64,000 bases of DNA from Microbacterium sp. SORGH_AS_0969 (GTDB taxonomy: Bacteria > Actinomycetota > Actinomycetes > Actinomycetales > Microbacteriaceae), in NCBI RefSeq assembly GCF_030818255.1, contig NZ_JAUTAG010000001.1, positions 3,658,001 to 3,722,000 on the forward strand, read 5' to 3'. Both the position numbers and the translations under genes were made by a program. Below the pieces are notes generated by a model. The model was given only the letters and a program-made list of their open reading frames with translations, had not been told where the DNA came from and did no database searches. Positions 17,595-29,923 of the stretch are shown here, piece by piece. The number at the start of each line of letters is the position of its first letter. Position 1 is the stretch's first letter.

Positions 17595-18620
17595 TCAGCG
17601 GTCGCGCGAGAGACCGCGGTTGATCTGCCGGCCCCACAGAGGACCCCGGTAGAGGAAGCCCGTATAGCCCTGGACGAGGTTCGCGCCGGCCGCGAGGCGC
17701 TCGCGCACGTCCTCGGCGGTCTCCACTCCCCCGGCTGAGATCACGACGAACTCGGCGGGGACGGCCGCTCTCACCAGCCGCAGCACCTCGGCGGCGCGCG
17801 CCTTCAATGGGGCGCCCGAGAGGCCGCCCGCTCCCGCGGCCTCGACCGTGGCGGCATCCGTCGAGAGTCCGGTCCGCGCGATCGTCGTGTTCGTCGCGAT
17901 GAGGCCGGCGAGCCCTGCGTCGACCGCGAGTCGGGCGATGTCCTGCACCTCGTCGTCATCGAGATCGGGGGCGATCTTCACGAGGAGGGGCGTCGAGCCC
18001 GCGGCATCCCGAACCGCCGTCAGCAACGGCCGCAGCGTTTCGACGGCCTGCAGACCGCGCAGCCCCGGGGTGTTCGGCGATGAGACGTTGACGACGAGGT
18101 AGTCGGCCAGCGGCGCGAGCAGGCGTGCGCTGCGCACGTAGTCGGTGGTCGCGTCTTCGACGGCCACGACGCGGCTCTTGCCGATGTTGACGCCGATCAC
18201 GGGACGCCGGCGCGCCCGTCGGAGTCGCCGGAGCTTCGCTGCGGCCGCGGCGGCGCCGTCGTTGTTGAAGCCCATGCGGTTGATGACCGCGCGATCGGCC
18301 ACGAGGCGGAACAGACGCGGCTTGGGGTTGCCCGGCTGAGCGAGCGCCGTGACCGTCCCCACCTCGACGTGCCCGAAGCCGAGCGCACCGAGTCCGCGGA
18401 CCATGGTGACGTTCTTGTCGAACCCCGCCGCCACGCCGAACGGAGAGTCGAAGTGCAGTCCGAGGGCATCGACCCCCTGGTCGGGCGCCGGCGCGGTCGC
18501 ACGACGGACGACGGATGCCACGGGCTCGACGCCGGCGACACGGATCACGAGCGCAGCGAGGTGATGGGCGAACTCGGGGTCGAGACGCGTGAGGACCGTG
18601 CGGAAGAGAAGCGGATACAT
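17595..18620 (-). CDS. pyrD: Dihydroorotate dehydrogenase (quinone), class 2
   Basis: A 341-residue FMN enzyme of pyrimidine synthesis that oxidises dihydroorotate and reduces menaquinone. The N-terminal membrane-association helix [20 protein letters not shown] marks class 2. Other motifs are [55 protein letters not shown] (catalytic Ser) and the FMN phosphate region [12 protein letters not shown]. The ATG is led by TAGCCT at seven bases, and that hexamer contains the nrdR stop codon. Confidence 0.96.
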   Translation of the reverse strand: MYPLLFRTVLTRLDPEFAHHLAALVIRVAGVEPVASVVRRATAPAPDQGVDALGLHFDSPFGVAAGFDKNVTMVRGLGALGFGHVEVGTVTALAQPGNPKPRLFRLVADRAVINRMGFNNDGAAAAAAKLRRLRRARRRPVIGVNIGKSRVVAVEDATTDYVRSARLLAPLADYLVVNVSSPNTPGLRGLQAVETLRPLLTAVRDAAGSTPLLVKIAPDLDDDEVQDIARLAVDAGLAGLIATNTTIARTGLSTDAATVEAAGAGGLSGAPLKARAAEVLRLVRAAVPAEFVVISAGGVETAEDVRERLAAGANLVQGYTGFLYRGPLWGRQINRGLSRDR

Positions 18621-18627
18621 CCCCGCC

Positions 18628-18633
18628 AGGCTA
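18628..18633 (-). promoter_or_regulatory. -10 element of a probable leaderless promoter (pyrD), overlapping the nrdR stop
   Basis: TAGCCT ends seven bases before the pyrD ATG. Its TAG is also the nrdR stop codon, so pyrD may be read both from its own start and by read-through. Confidence 0.45.
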
Positions 18634-19122
18634 CTGGACGTCGTCCGTGGTACTGCTCGCGGACACCTGACGGTGGGCGTGGTCGGCGCGCAGCTGCGCG
18701 ATGGCGGCGTCGAAGTCCTCGAGAGACTCGAACGCCTGGTAGACGCTCGCGAACCGGAGGTAGGCGACCTCGTCGAGCTCGCGGAGTGGACCGAGGATCG
18801 ACAGCCCGATCTCGTTCGCGTCGATCTGCGACGACCCGGTCTGCCGAATGGCCTCCTCGACCTGCTGCGCGAGCACGGCGAGGTCGGCGTCGGTGACGGG
18901 TCGTCCCTGGCAGGCCTTGCGCACCCCCGACATCACTTTTTCGCGGCTGAACGGCTCGACGACCCCCGAACGCTTGATGACGTTGAGGCTCGCGGTCTCG
19001 ACGGTCGAGAAGCGCCCGCCGCACTTCGGGCATTGCCGACGACGGCGGATGCTGAGACCGTCATCGCTCGTGCGCGAGTCGATGACGCGGGAATCGGGGT
19101 TCCGACAGAAAGGACAGTGCAT
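18631..19122 (-). CDS. nrdR: Transcriptional repressor NrdR
   Basis: A 163-residue repressor of ribonucleotide reductase genes. The N-terminal zinc ribbon has cysteine pairs in HCPFC and QCPKCGG. An ATP-cone follows ([20 protein letters not shown] through [14 protein letters not shown]), which senses dATP/ATP. The length is normal for the family. GCGAGAG precedes the ATG. It lies 12 bases after the hisD stop, so it may share the hisD transcript. No reductase gene is in this window. Confidence 0.95.
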   Translation of the reverse strand: MHCPFCRNPDSRVIDSRTSDDGLSIRRRRQCPKCGGRFSTVETASLNVIKRSGVVEPFSREKVMSGVRKACQGRPVTDADLAVLAQQVEEAIRQTGSSQIDANEIGLSILGPLRELDEVAYLRFASVYQAFESLEDFDAAIAQLRADHAHRQVSASSTTDDVQ

Positions 19123-19134
19123 GCTCTCGCCGAT

Positions 19135-20436
19135 CTATGCGGGGAAGCGGGCCGTGACGGCCTCGCCGTGTGCGGGCAGAGCCTCGGCCTCCGCGAGGGT
19201 GACGATCGCGTCGTGCACCGAGCGGAGCGCTTCGCGGTCGTACTCGATCACCTGCTGCGGGCGGAGGAATGTCGCGGCCGACAGCCCCGCGCCGTAGCGC
19301 GACTGCCCTCCCGTCGGAAGCACGTGGTTGCTGCCGGCGAGGTAATCGCCCAGGCTGACCGGGGTGTAGGGGCCGACGAACACCGCACCGGCGTTGACGA
19401 AGTCCTCCGGACGGGGGTCGGCGAGGTGGAGCTCCAGGTGCTCCGGAGCGTAGGCGTTGCTGAAAGCCGTCGCCTGCGCGAGGTCGTCGACGAGCACGAC
19501 CGCCGATTGCGGGCCCTCAAAAGCGGCGGCAACCCGCTTGCTGTGCCGGGTCGCCGCAATGCGGGCGGGAAGGGCCGCACGGACAGCATCGGCGAGAGCA
19601 GTCGAGTCGGTGACCAGCACGGCCGAGGCCTGCTCGTCGTGCTCGGCCTGGCTCACGAGGTCGGCCGCCACGAGGGCGGGGTCCGCGCCCGCGTCGGCGA
19701 CGACCAGGATCTCGGTCGCGCCGGCCTCGGAGTCGGTGCCGACCCGACCGGCGACAGCGCGCTTGGCCGAGGCGACGAAGTTGTTCCCGGGACCCGTGAC
19801 GACATCGACGGGGTCGAGGCCGAGGCTGGCCACGCCGGAGGCGAAGGCGCCGATCGCTCCGGCACCGCCCATCGCGTAGACCTCGGTGACGCCGAGCAGG
19901 CGGGCCGCCGCGAGGATCACGGGGTGCACACGCCCCCCGAACTCGCGCTGCGGCGGGGAGGCCAGAGCGATCTCTCGGACCCCCGCCACCTGGGCCGGGA
20001 CGGTGTTCATCACGACGCTCGAGGGGTAGACCGCCTTGCCGCCCGGGACGTAGAGCCCGACGCGGCGCACGGGCTGCCAGCGCTGGGTGACGCGCGCTCC
20101 GGGACCGAGCTCGGTCACCACGGGCGCCGGGACCTGAGCGGCCGAGGCCGCGCGCACGCGCGTGATCGCTTCTTCGAGGGCCGCGCGCACGCCCGGGTCG
20201 AGGGAGTCGAGGGCTTCGTCGAGGTGCGCCGCGGGGACGGCGATCGCGTGGTCGGTCACGTGGTCGAACTGCGCCGCCTGCTCGCGCAGGGCCTCTTCAC
20301 CGCGCACGGCGACGTCGTCGACGATGCGGGCCGCGATGACGAGGGCTTCGTCACGCGCGCTGTCGGCGCGCGGAACGACCGCGAGGAGCTCGGCGGGCGA
20401 GAGCACACGGCCACGGAGATCGATGGTACGGAGCAT
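19135..20436 (-). CDS. hisD: Histidinol dehydrogenase
   Basis: A 433-residue zinc enzyme that performs the last two oxidations to L-histidine. Family landmarks are PGGKAVYPSSVVMNTVPAQVAGV, VYAMGGAGAIGAFASG, VVTGPGNNFVASAKR, DSEAGATEILVVADAGADP and YAPEHLELH with a metal or catalytic His. The rest of the his operon is not adjacent. The ATG has no Shine-Dalgarno; TAGCCT lies exactly six bases upstream, so a leaderless transcript is likely. Confidence 0.96.
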   Translation of the reverse strand: MLRTIDLRGRVLSPAELLAVVPRADSARDEALVIAARIVDDVAVRGEEALREQAAQFDHVTDHAIAVPAAHLDEALDSLDPGVRAALEEAITRVRAASAAQVPAPVVTELGPGARVTQRWQPVRRVGLYVPGGKAVYPSSVVMNTVPAQVAGVREIALASPPQREFGGRVHPVILAAARLLGVTEVYAMGGAGAIGAFASGVASLGLDPVDVVTGPGNNFVASAKRAVAGRVGTDSEAGATEILVVADAGADPALVAADLVSQAEHDEQASAVLVTDSTALADAVRAALPARIAATRHSKRVAAAFEGPQSAVVLVDDLAQATAFSNAYAPEHLELHLADPRPEDFVNAGAVFVGPYTPVSLGDYLAGSNHVLPTGGQSRYGAGLSAATFLRPQQVIEYDREALRSVHDAIVTLAEAEALPAHGEAVTARFPA

Positions 20437-20442
20437 GAGACC

Positions 20443-20448
20443 AGGCTA
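20443..20448 (-). promoter_or_regulatory. -10 element of a probable leaderless promoter (hisD)
   Basis: TAGCCT ends exactly six bases before the hisD ATG. The intervening GGTCTC is not a ribosome site. Confidence 0.5.
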
Positions 20449-20456
20449 CCGGCCGC

Positions 20457-20492
20457 CTGGGAGCCCCCTTCCGCGAGAGGGGGCGCTCCCAG
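20457..20492 (-). terminator. Terminator downstream of the membrane-protein gene
   Basis: CTGGGAGC pairs with GCTCCCAG, with an inner CCCCCT/AGGGGG helix. It lies 16 bases beyond the stop of the 453-residue protein and just before the hisD promoter. Confidence 0.65.
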
Positions 20493-20507
20493 ACTGTCGT
20501 CAGGCTT

Positions 20508-21869
20508 TCAGCCGCGGGTGATGCCCGACACGTCGTGCAGGTAGCCGATCCGGCCGTCGTCGTGGCGGATCACGAACGTCTCGCCGCGATCCTCGATCAC
20601 GAGTGCCCACGCGGACGGTCCGATACGGAAGATCGGCGTGCCGTAGTCGTCCACGACCTCGCGTTCGACGGGCGCGAGGGCCCAGAAAGCCTGCGTCGCC
20701 GGGTGAGCGGATTCGGCGGGTGAGTCGTGGATGCCGGTGATCACATCGGTCGCGTGGTCGTCGGACGGGTTCGCGTGATGCGGAGCGACCGCGGCATCCT
20801 CTTCCGCGTGGGAGTGGTCCACGGCCGGCAGGACCGAGGTGGGCGGATCAGTCGGCGCGGGGCGGGGCCCTTCGGTCGATCGCACATAGTCGCCGGGGGT
20901 GGCAGCGGCCTCCGCGTGCGGGGCCGACGCAGCGTCGGGCGCCCGACGAACTGTCGAACGGCGAGCCGGGCGCGCCGTGGCCGGCCGCGGGACGACGGGA
21001 CGAACGGGGCGCGCGTTCCGATGGGCGGGCACCTCCTCGCGATCGGCGAAGTCACCGGCGAAGGGAGGAAGGAACGGAGCGGCGACGGTCAGCACGACAC
21101 CGGCGACCATCAGCACCGCCTCGACCCACACGACCCAGGAACGAACCCATCCGCCGGTGTCGATCGCGATCGACACCGTCTCCCAGAGCCACGCCACCCA
21201 CACCAACGCCGCCACGGAGAAGGCGACGGACGCGAACTGGTCGATCCCGAGGGAGCCGACACGGCGGATTCCCTGCGGCGACAACCGACGGAGGACGAGA
21301 AGTCCCACGGCGAGCGTCGGCAACGCCACGGCGGGAATCCACCAGAGTCCCGAGAGCCAGACATTGCTGCCGCCGACGAGCAGTCGAGCGGCTCCGGTGA
21401 CGTTGTTGTCGGGGAAGAAGGACACGAGGAACGCGACGGCCCAGATCCCCAGGAGCGAGACCTCGCGGACCGAGAAAGGGCCCACCGCGTACGACACCGC
21501 ACCCCGTGCGGCGCCGGACGTGGAGGACGTGGACGGCAGTGACACGTTGTGCGTGTTGACGTGCGAACGCGCCGACATCTGTCCGGCGGCATCGCCGTGG
21601 CCCGCTTCGCGGTGACCGGTGTCGTCGCCCAGGTCGGCGTCCTCGTCGTCGACGTCACGCGAGTCCGCGCGGTCGTTCACGTCCGGGACGTCCCCGGTGG
21701 GCCCATCGGATACGGGCGTGTCGGTCTCTCCCTCGTCGACGGCGGAGGAGGGGGATGCCATGGACGAGCGCGCGAGGCGCGGACCGGACACCTCCCGGGC
21801 ACCGGCCGATTGCGGTTCGTCGCCCGAGGGGCCCATGTGCGCGACGGATTCGTCAGTGCGGTCGGTCAC
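20508..21869 (-). CDS. Unrecognised four-helix membrane protein with disordered tails
   Basis: A 453-residue protein that I cannot assign to a named family. The first ~125 residues are acidic, Asp/Gly/Ser-rich and apparently disordered. Four membrane segments follow: EVSLLGIWAVAFLVSFF, WWIPAVALPTLAVGLLVL, VAFSVAALVWVAWLWETV and WVEAVLMVAGVVLTVAA. Next come a Pro/Arg/Ala-rich linker and a small C-terminal module (PIFRIGPSAWALVIEDRGETF to the end) that looks like a compact beta domain. The GTG at 21869 is chosen because GGAAAGGA sits five bases upstream. It lies between hisD and dnaE and has its own terminator. Confidence 0.7.
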   Translation of the reverse strand: MTDRTDESVAHMGPSGDEPQSAGAREVSGPRLARSSMASPSSAVDEGETDTPVSDGPTGDVPDVNDRADSRDVDDEDADLGDDTGHREAGHGDAAGQMSARSHVNTHNVSLPSTSSTSGAARGAVSYAVGPFSVREVSLLGIWAVAFLVSFFPDNNVTGAARLLVGGSNVWLSGLWWIPAVALPTLAVGLLVLRRLSPQGIRRVGSLGIDQFASVAFSVAALVWVAWLWETVSIAIDTGGWVRSWVVWVEAVLMVAGVVLTVAAPFLPPFAGDFADREEVPAHRNARPVRPVVPRPATARPARRSTVRRAPDAASAPHAEAAATPGDYVRSTEGPRPAPTDPPTSVLPAVDHSHAEEDAAVAPHHANPSDDHATDVITGIHDSPAESAHPATQAFWALAPVEREVVDDYGTPIFRIGPSAWALVIEDRGETFVIRHDDGRIGYLHDVSGITRG

Positions 21870-21963
21870 GATCTTCCTTTCCGAGGGCACGAGAGCGCCC
21901 CGTACGGTTTTCGAGCGTGTCGCGCCGGCACCTCACGGACACCGGTGCGCGACCTCGCGCGTG

Positions 21964-25476
<3,513 letters not shown>

Positions 25477-25482
25477 GTGACG

Positions 25483-25488
25483 AGTCTA
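25483..25488 (-). promoter_or_regulatory. -10 element of a probable leaderless promoter (dnaE)
   Basis: TAGACT is followed by CGTCAC and then the GTG start. The same hexamer occurs before pknL, aroG and the AMP-ligase gene. Confidence 0.55.
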
Positions 25489-25597
25489 CGTTCGGCCTCC
25501 GACATCGCGTCCGGAAGTTCAGAGCGGACCCCCAGGTGCCACCCGCGCGTCGCGCACGTGACGCTCACGCTCACTGCCGAGGTCGAATCGACTCGGC

Positions 25598-25603
25598 TAC
25601 GGT
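25598..25603 (+). promoter_or_regulatory. -10 element of a probable leaderless promoter (Nudix gene)
   Basis: TACGGT is followed by GGGCGC and then the GTG start, again a six-base gap without a Shine-Dalgarno. Confidence 0.45.
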
Positions 25604-25609
25604 GGGCGC

Positions 25610-26092
25610 GTGCCCACGCCAGACTTCGTCCTCGAACTCCGCCGCCTCGTCGGCACCCGCCCCCTGCCTCTGGTCGGCGTGACCGCCGTGGTCGTGCGCG
25701 ACGACGTCGTCCTGCTCGGACGGCGCAGTGACAACGGCCGCCTGACCCCGGTCACCGGGATCGTCGACCCCGGAGAAGAGCCCGCGGATGCCGCTGTCCG
25801 CGAGGCCGCGGAGGAAGCCGGTGTTCGCATTCGCGCCGACCGACTCGCCTGGGTGCACCAGATTCCCCGCGTGACGTACGCCAACGGCGACCAGAGCGAC
25901 TACCTCGATCTCGTCTTCGCCTGCACGTGGCTGTCGGGTGAGCCCGAGCCCGTCGACGGCGAGATGACCGAGGTCGGATGGCATCCGATCGCCGGCCTCG
26001 ACGAGCTTCTGGATGACGAGATGCACGCTCGCGTCCGCGCGGGACTCACCGACGGGCCGACGCGATTCGAGCAGAACGCCTCGCCCGCGTGA
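25610..26092 (+). CDS. Nudix hydrolase
   Basis: A 160-residue pyrophosphohydrolase. The complete Nudix box (Gx5Ex7REUxEExGU) is seen from GIVDPGEEPADAAVREAAEE through AGV, with both catalytic glutamates. The substrate class (nucleoside diphosphate derivative) cannot be fixed from sequence. The C-terminal part (YLDLVFACTWLSGEPEP) fits ADP-ribose or NTP-type Nudix folds annotated simply as NUDIX domain. The start is GTG without a ribosome site. The gene converges on rluD with only six bases between stops and no visible terminator. Confidence 0.92.
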   Translation: MPTPDFVLELRRLVGTRPLPLVGVTAVVVRDDVVLLGRRSDNGRLTPVTGIVDPGEEPADAAVREAAEEAGVRIRADRLAWVHQIPRVTYANGDQSDYLDLVFACTWLSGEPEPVDGEMTEVGWHPIAGLDELLDDEMHARVRAGLTDGPTRFEQNASPA

Positions 26093-26098
26093 CCGGAG

Positions 26099-27022
26099 TC
26101 AGAATCCGTCGCGGAGGATCTCGAGCGCGTGCGCGAGGTCGGCGGGGTACGCCGACTCGAAGCTGACCCACTCCCCCGTCGCGGGGTGGGTGAAGGCGAG
26201 CCGGTGGGCGTGGAGCCACTGACGCTCGAGTCCCAGACGGGCGGAGAGCGTGGGATCGGCGCCGTACAGGGGGTCGCCGACACAGGGATGCCGATGAGCC
26301 GCCATGTGCACGCGGATCTGATGCGTGCGCCCGGTCTCGAGGTGGATCTCGAGGAGCGACGCGCGAGGGAACGCCTCGAGCGTCTCGTAGTGGGTCACCG
26401 AGTCTTTCCCGTCGGGAACGACCGCGAACTTCCACGAGTGGTGCGGATGACGCCCAATCGGCGCGTCGATGGTTCCCGACAGCGGGTCGGGGTGCCCCTG
26501 AACGACCGCGTGATAGATCTTGTCGACCTCGCGCTCCTTGAACGCGCTCTTCAGGAGCGTGTAGGCGCGTTCGGTCTTGGCCACGACCATCAGACCGCTC
26601 GTCCCGGCGTCGAGCCGGTGGACCACGCCGCGGCGCTCGGCCGGCCCGCTCGTGGCGATACGGAACCCCGCCGCGGCGAGGGCGCCGAGCACGGTCGGCC
26701 CCTCCCACCCCACGGAGGGATGAGCCGCCACGCCCGCGGGCTTGTCGACGACGACGATGTCATCGTCGTCCCAGACGATGCCGAGGTCGGCGACTTCGAC
26801 GGGCACGATTTCGGGCTCACGCTTCGGTTCCCACTCCACGCTCAACCACCCGCCGCCGCGGAGACGGTCGGAGCGAGCGACGGAGCGCCCGTCGACGCTC
26901 ACCCCGCCCGCGTCGGCGATCTCGGCAGCGAAGGTCCGCGAGAAGCCGAGCATCTTGGCCAGCGCCTGGTCGACGCGCGTTCCATCGAGCCCGTCGGGAA
27001 CGGGAAGGTGTCGCGACTCCAT
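26099..27022 (-). CDS. RluA/RluD-family 23S rRNA pseudouridine synthase
   Basis: A 307-residue enzyme that isomerises uridine in RNA. An N-terminal S4 domain ([20 protein letters not shown]) precedes the catalytic domain with the motif [16 protein letters not shown], whose Asp is the nucleophile. [17 protein letters not shown] and [13 protein letters not shown] follow. In RluD-type enzymes the target is the helix 69 region of 23S rRNA; that assignment is by family only. It starts one base after the lspA stop, the usual lspA-rluD pair. Confidence 0.93.
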   Translation of the reverse strand: MESRHLPVPDGLDGTRVDQALAKMLGFSRTFAAEIADAGGVSVDGRSVARSDRLRGGGWLSVEWEPKREPEIVPVEVADLGIVWDDDDIVVVDKPAGVAAHPSVGWEGPTVLGALAAAGFRIATSGPAERRGVVHRLDAGTSGLMVVAKTERAYTLLKSAFKEREVDKIYHAVVQGHPDPLSGTIDAPIGRHPHHSWKFAVVPDGKDSVTHYETLEAFPRASLLEIHLETGRTHQIRVHMAAHRHPCVGDPLYGADPTLSARLGLERQWLHAHRLAFTHPATGEWVSFESAYPADLAHALEILRDGF

Positions 27023-27023
27023 G

Positions 27024-27611
27024 TCAGCGAGAACCGGGGTCGGTCGCGGCGTCGACGCTGTCGTCGGGCGCGGCGGCATCGGCGGCGCGGGATGCCCGCG
27101 TCTCGCGCGTGCCGTCGAGACGGAGGCCGAAGAGCACCAGCAGTGCGACGGAGATCATCATCGAGACGATGAACACATCGGCGACGTTGTAGATCGCCGG
27201 CATCATCCACGGGGTCGAGATGAAGTCGACGACGTGGCCGACGGGGAAGCCCGGTTCGCGGAAGAGCCTGTCGCTCAGGTTGCCCAGCACTCCGCCGAGC
27301 AGGAGACCCAGCACGACCGCCCATAGCCGCGAGCGGACCCGCGTGACCGCGAGGAAGAGGATGACGCACGCCACGCCCGCCAGGGCGATCGTGAAGATCC
27401 AGGTGACACCCTCGCCGAGCGAGAAAGCCGCCCCGGGGTTTCGCACGAGGTACAGCTGGAGCGCCTCGCCGATGACGGGGACGACGCGCTCGGGAGGGAG
27501 GTTCTCGATGGCGATCATCTTCGCCAACTGGTCGGCGGCCAGCACCACCACCGCGAGGATCGCGATGAGGATGCCGGCCGCCGCCGAACGCAGGGGAGGT
27601 CGACTGCGCAA
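27024..27611 (-). CDS. lspA: Lipoprotein signal peptidase (signal peptidase II)
   Basis: A 195-residue membrane aspartyl protease that cleaves prolipoproteins after lipidation, including CtaC in this window. Four membrane helices are visible. The two catalytic aspartates are in GNLSDRLFR and YNVADVFI, and the conserved [13 protein letters not shown] is present. The C-terminal ~35-residue tail is charged and non-conserved. The start appears to be TTG (27611) with a poor ribosome site; no better ATG or GTG precedes the first helix, so the exact start is uncertain. Confidence 0.94.
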   Translation of the reverse strand: MRSRPPLRSAAAGILIAILAVVVLAADQLAKMIAIENLPPERVVPVIGEALQLYLVRNPGAAFSLGEGVTWIFTIALAGVACVILFLAVTRVRSRLWAVVLGLLLGGVLGNLSDRLFREPGFPVGHVVDFISTPWMMPAIYNVADVFIVSMMISVALLVLFGLRLDGTRETRASRAADAAAPDDSVDAATDPGSR

Positions 27612-27620
27612 AGAGTCGGC

Positions 27621-28241
27621 CTACAGACCGATCGCCGACACGGGCGTCGAGCCAGAGGACGACGCGGTGGTGTCGAGGTCGCGGAGCTGACCCTCGATGT
27701 AGGAGCGGAGCTGCGAGCGGTAGTCGCGCTCGAAGTTGCGCAGCTCGGTGATACGACCCTCGAGGGTGACGCGCTCCTTCTCGAGACGGGCGCGCTCTTC
27801 GCGACCCTTCTGCTCGGCCTCGGCGACGATGGACGCCGCCTGCGCCTGAGCCTCGCTGATGAGCTGGTCGCGCTGGGCCTTACCCTCGGCGACGTGCTCG
27901 TCGTGCAGGCGCTGGGCCAGCTCGATGATGCCGGCGCTCTGCGCGGCGGGAGCAGCGTCGGCCTCGACCGCGGGGGCCTCCGGAGCCGCTGCAGGCGCCT
28001 CGGCGACGACCGGCTCTTCGACCTTGGGCGCCTCGGCCGCGGGGGCCGCGGCCACCGGGGCCGCCTCGCCGGACTCGAACGCGGCGAGCTTCGCCTTCAG
28101 CTCTTCGTTCTCGGCGATCGTCTTGCGCCACTCGACGACGATCTCGTCGAGGAAGTCGTCGACCTCATCGGGGTCGAAACCCTCCTTGAAGCGCACGTGC
28201 TGGAACTGCTTGGTGACGACGTCATCGGGGGTCAGTGCCAT
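27621..28241 (-). CDS. divIVA: DivIVA/Wag31 polar growth protein
   Basis: A 206-residue protein. The N-terminal membrane-curvature domain contains ALTPDDVVTKQFQHVRFKEG and EVDDFLDEIVVEW. A linker rich in Ala, Pro and Glu and a long C-terminal coiled coil follow (KAQRDQLISEAQAQAASIV to the end). In actinobacteria it sits at poles and septa and organises apical wall synthesis. The ATG is preceded by GAGGA with a six-base spacer. It is shorter than mycobacterial Wag31 (about 260 residues). It belongs to the sepF-yggT-divIVA run after ftsZ. Confidence 0.95.
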   Translation of the reverse strand: MALTPDDVVTKQFQHVRFKEGFDPDEVDDFLDEIVVEWRKTIAENEELKAKLAAFESGEAAPVAAAPAAEAPKVEEPVVAEAPAAAPEAPAVEADAAPAAQSAGIIELAQRLHDEHVAEGKAQRDQLISEAQAQAASIVAEAEQKGREERARLEKERVTLEGRITELRNFERDYRSQLRSYIEGQLRDLDTTASSSGSTPVSAIGL

Positions 28242-28361
28242 GGTGTTTCCTCTTTCGAGAGCTCTGAGTTGGAACTGTTGGGGGTGTCGCACCGGGGCGT
28301 ACCGCTTCGGAACAGCATAGCCGCCGCCCTCGACCGGTGTCGAAGGCGGCGGCGATCGAGG

Positions 28362-28664
28362 TCACAAGGCCGAGAGGGACCGCGTGACGCTCAGCAGCAG
28401 GAAGCACAGGAACATGGTGATCGCGAATCCGAAATCGAACGCGATCCCCCCGATGCGCAGGGGCGGGATGAAGCGACGGATCAGTCTGATCGGAGGATCG
28501 GTCACCGTATACACGATCTCGGCGATCACGAGAACAGCGCCGCGAGGGCGCCACTCCCGGTTGAACATCGGGATGTACTCGAGCACGAGGCGCGCGAGCA
28601 GCAGCACGATGTAGATGAAGAGGAGCGCACTGAGGATCGAGCCGACCAGGCTCAGGACGGCCAC
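28362..28664 (-). CDS. YggT family membrane protein
   Basis: A 100-residue protein with two hydrophobic segments (LVGSILSALLFIYIVLLLARL and IAFDFGFAITMFLCFLLLSV) flanking the conserved VTDPPIRLIRRFIPP. This is a YggT repeat typical of the gene between sepF and divIVA in Gram-positives. A role in cell shape or division is suggested by position only. It begins with GTG six bases after the sepF stop. Confidence 0.93.
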   Translation of the reverse strand: MAVLSLVGSILSALLFIYIVLLLARLVLEYIPMFNREWRPRGAVLVIAEIVYTVTDPPIRLIRRFIPPLRIGGIAFDFGFAITMFLCFLLLSVTRSLSAL

Positions 28665-28670
28665 GATCGC

Positions 28671-29144
28671 TTACTGAGGCGCGAAGGGCGCGACCTCGGG
28701 GTCGGCCTGCGCGATCGCACCGTCTCCGGAGACGGCGATGTTCTCGGGCGAGAGCAGGAAGACCTTGCTCGTGACCCGTTCGATGCGTCCGTAGAGACCG
28801 AGCGACAGTCCGCTCGCGAAGTCGATCAGACGACGCGCGTCGGCGTCGCTCATCTGCGACAGGTTGATGATGACCGGAATCCCCTCGCGGAAGTTCTCGG
28901 CGATCGTCTGCGCATCGCGGTACTGCTTGGGGTGCACCGTCAGGATCTCACTGACCGGACCGGCAGCGGGCTGACGCACTACGGCGGGCCGATGCAGGGG
29001 GGTCACGGGAGCAGCCTTCTCGATCGGCGCGGTCTGCTGCGGCTGCTGCTTGCGCGCGGCCGGCTGCGGCGCAGGCTCGTCATAGGTCTCCTCCTCATCG
29101 GCGAGTCCCAGGTAAACCATCGTCTTCTTGAGCGGGTTCGACAT
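28671..29144 (-). CDS. sepF: Cell division protein SepF
   Basis: A 157-residue protein that anchors FtsZ filaments to the membrane. The amphipathic N-terminus ([17 protein letters not shown]) is followed by a Pro/Gln-rich linker. The SepF core is [20 protein letters not shown] with [20 protein letters not shown]. It replaces FtsA and ZipA, which actinobacteria lack. The start at 29144 has GGAGG five bases upstream; longer in-frame starts run into yggS. Confidence 0.96.
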   Translation of the reverse strand: MSNPLKKTMVYLGLADEEETYDEPAPQPAARKQQPQQTAPIEKAAPVTPLHRPAVVRQPAAGPVSEILTVHPKQYRDAQTIAENFREGIPVIINLSQMSDADARRLIDFASGLSLGLYGRIERVTSKVFLLSPENIAVSGDGAIAQADPEVAPFAPQ

Positions 29145-29175
29145 CGCATCCTCCGTTCGCTCGTCTGTGTCGAGG

Positions 29176-29859
29176 CTATCCGCGCACGGGCCTCGGACCC
29201 GTGATTGCCGATCCGATCCGTAGGTGTGTCGCACCCATTGCGATCGCTTCGGGGAAGTCGCCGGTCATCCCCGCCGAGATCCACGTCGCTTCCGGGACGA
29301 CCGTGCGCACGACGTCCGCGCTCCGACGAAGACGCTCGAAGGCGTGAGCGGGGTCTTCGTCGAGCGGTGCCACCGCCATCACGCCCCGGACACGCAGCGA
29401 CGCCAGTCCCGCGACGTGGGCAGCAAGGGCTTCCACGTCACCCGGAGCGATTCCCCCGCGCCCGGCGTCGTCCGTCAGGTTCACCTGCAGCAGCACGTCG
29501 AGCGGATCGCCCGAGCCCGCGGCATCCAGAGCATCGGCGATGCGCGGACGATCGACGGAGTGGACCACGTCGGCCGCGGCGCGGACGGCCCGCGCCTTGT
29601 TCGTCTGGGCCTGCCCGATGAAGTGCCAGCGGAGGTCGGAGAGACTCGCCAGCTCATCGCGTTTGACCGTCAGCTCCTGCTGCCGGTTCTCGCCGACATC
29701 GCGGACTCCCAGATCGTGCAGCTCACGGACGAGGGATGCCGGGTGGAACTTCGTCACGACGATGCGCGTGATCCCGCCGAGATCGCGGCCCGCCGCGCGG
29801 GCGGCATCCGCGATGCGTGCATCGACGTCGGCGAGGCGATCGGCGAGGGCGGTGGACAT
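29176..29859 (-). CDS. yggS: YggS family pyridoxal phosphate-binding protein
   Basis: A 227-residue PLP carrier of the alanine-racemase N-terminal fold. The PLP-binding lysine lies in [10 protein letters not shown]. Other motifs are [37 protein letters not shown] and [24 protein letters not shown]. It buffers PLP and affects amino-acid balance; no catalytic reaction is established. It lies between ftsZ and sepF as in most actinobacteria. Confidence 0.94.
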   Translation of the reverse strand: MSTALADRLADVDARIADAARAAGRDLGGITRIVVTKFHPASLVRELHDLGVRDVGENRQQELTVKRDELASLSDLRWHFIGQAQTNKARAVRAAADVVHSVDRPRIADALDAAGSGDPLDVLLQVNLTDDAGRGGIAPGDVEALAAHVAGLASLRVRGVMAVAPLDEDPAHAFERLRRSADVVRTVVPEATWISAGMTGDFPEAIAMGATHLRIGSAITGPRPVRG

Positions 29860-29878
29860 GGGTCTCCTTCACGACGAG

Positions 29879-29906
29879 AGCGGGCCCGGCCGAGACCGGA
29901 CCCGCT
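29879..29906 (-). terminator. Hairpin between ftsZ and yggS
   Basis: AGCGGG/CCCGCT with an inner CCGG/CCGG pairing, about 18 bases after the ftsZ stop. It has no T-run, so it may attenuate or stabilise the transcript rather than end it. Confidence 0.45.
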
Positions 29907-29923
29907 GCACTGCTCACCCGTGC

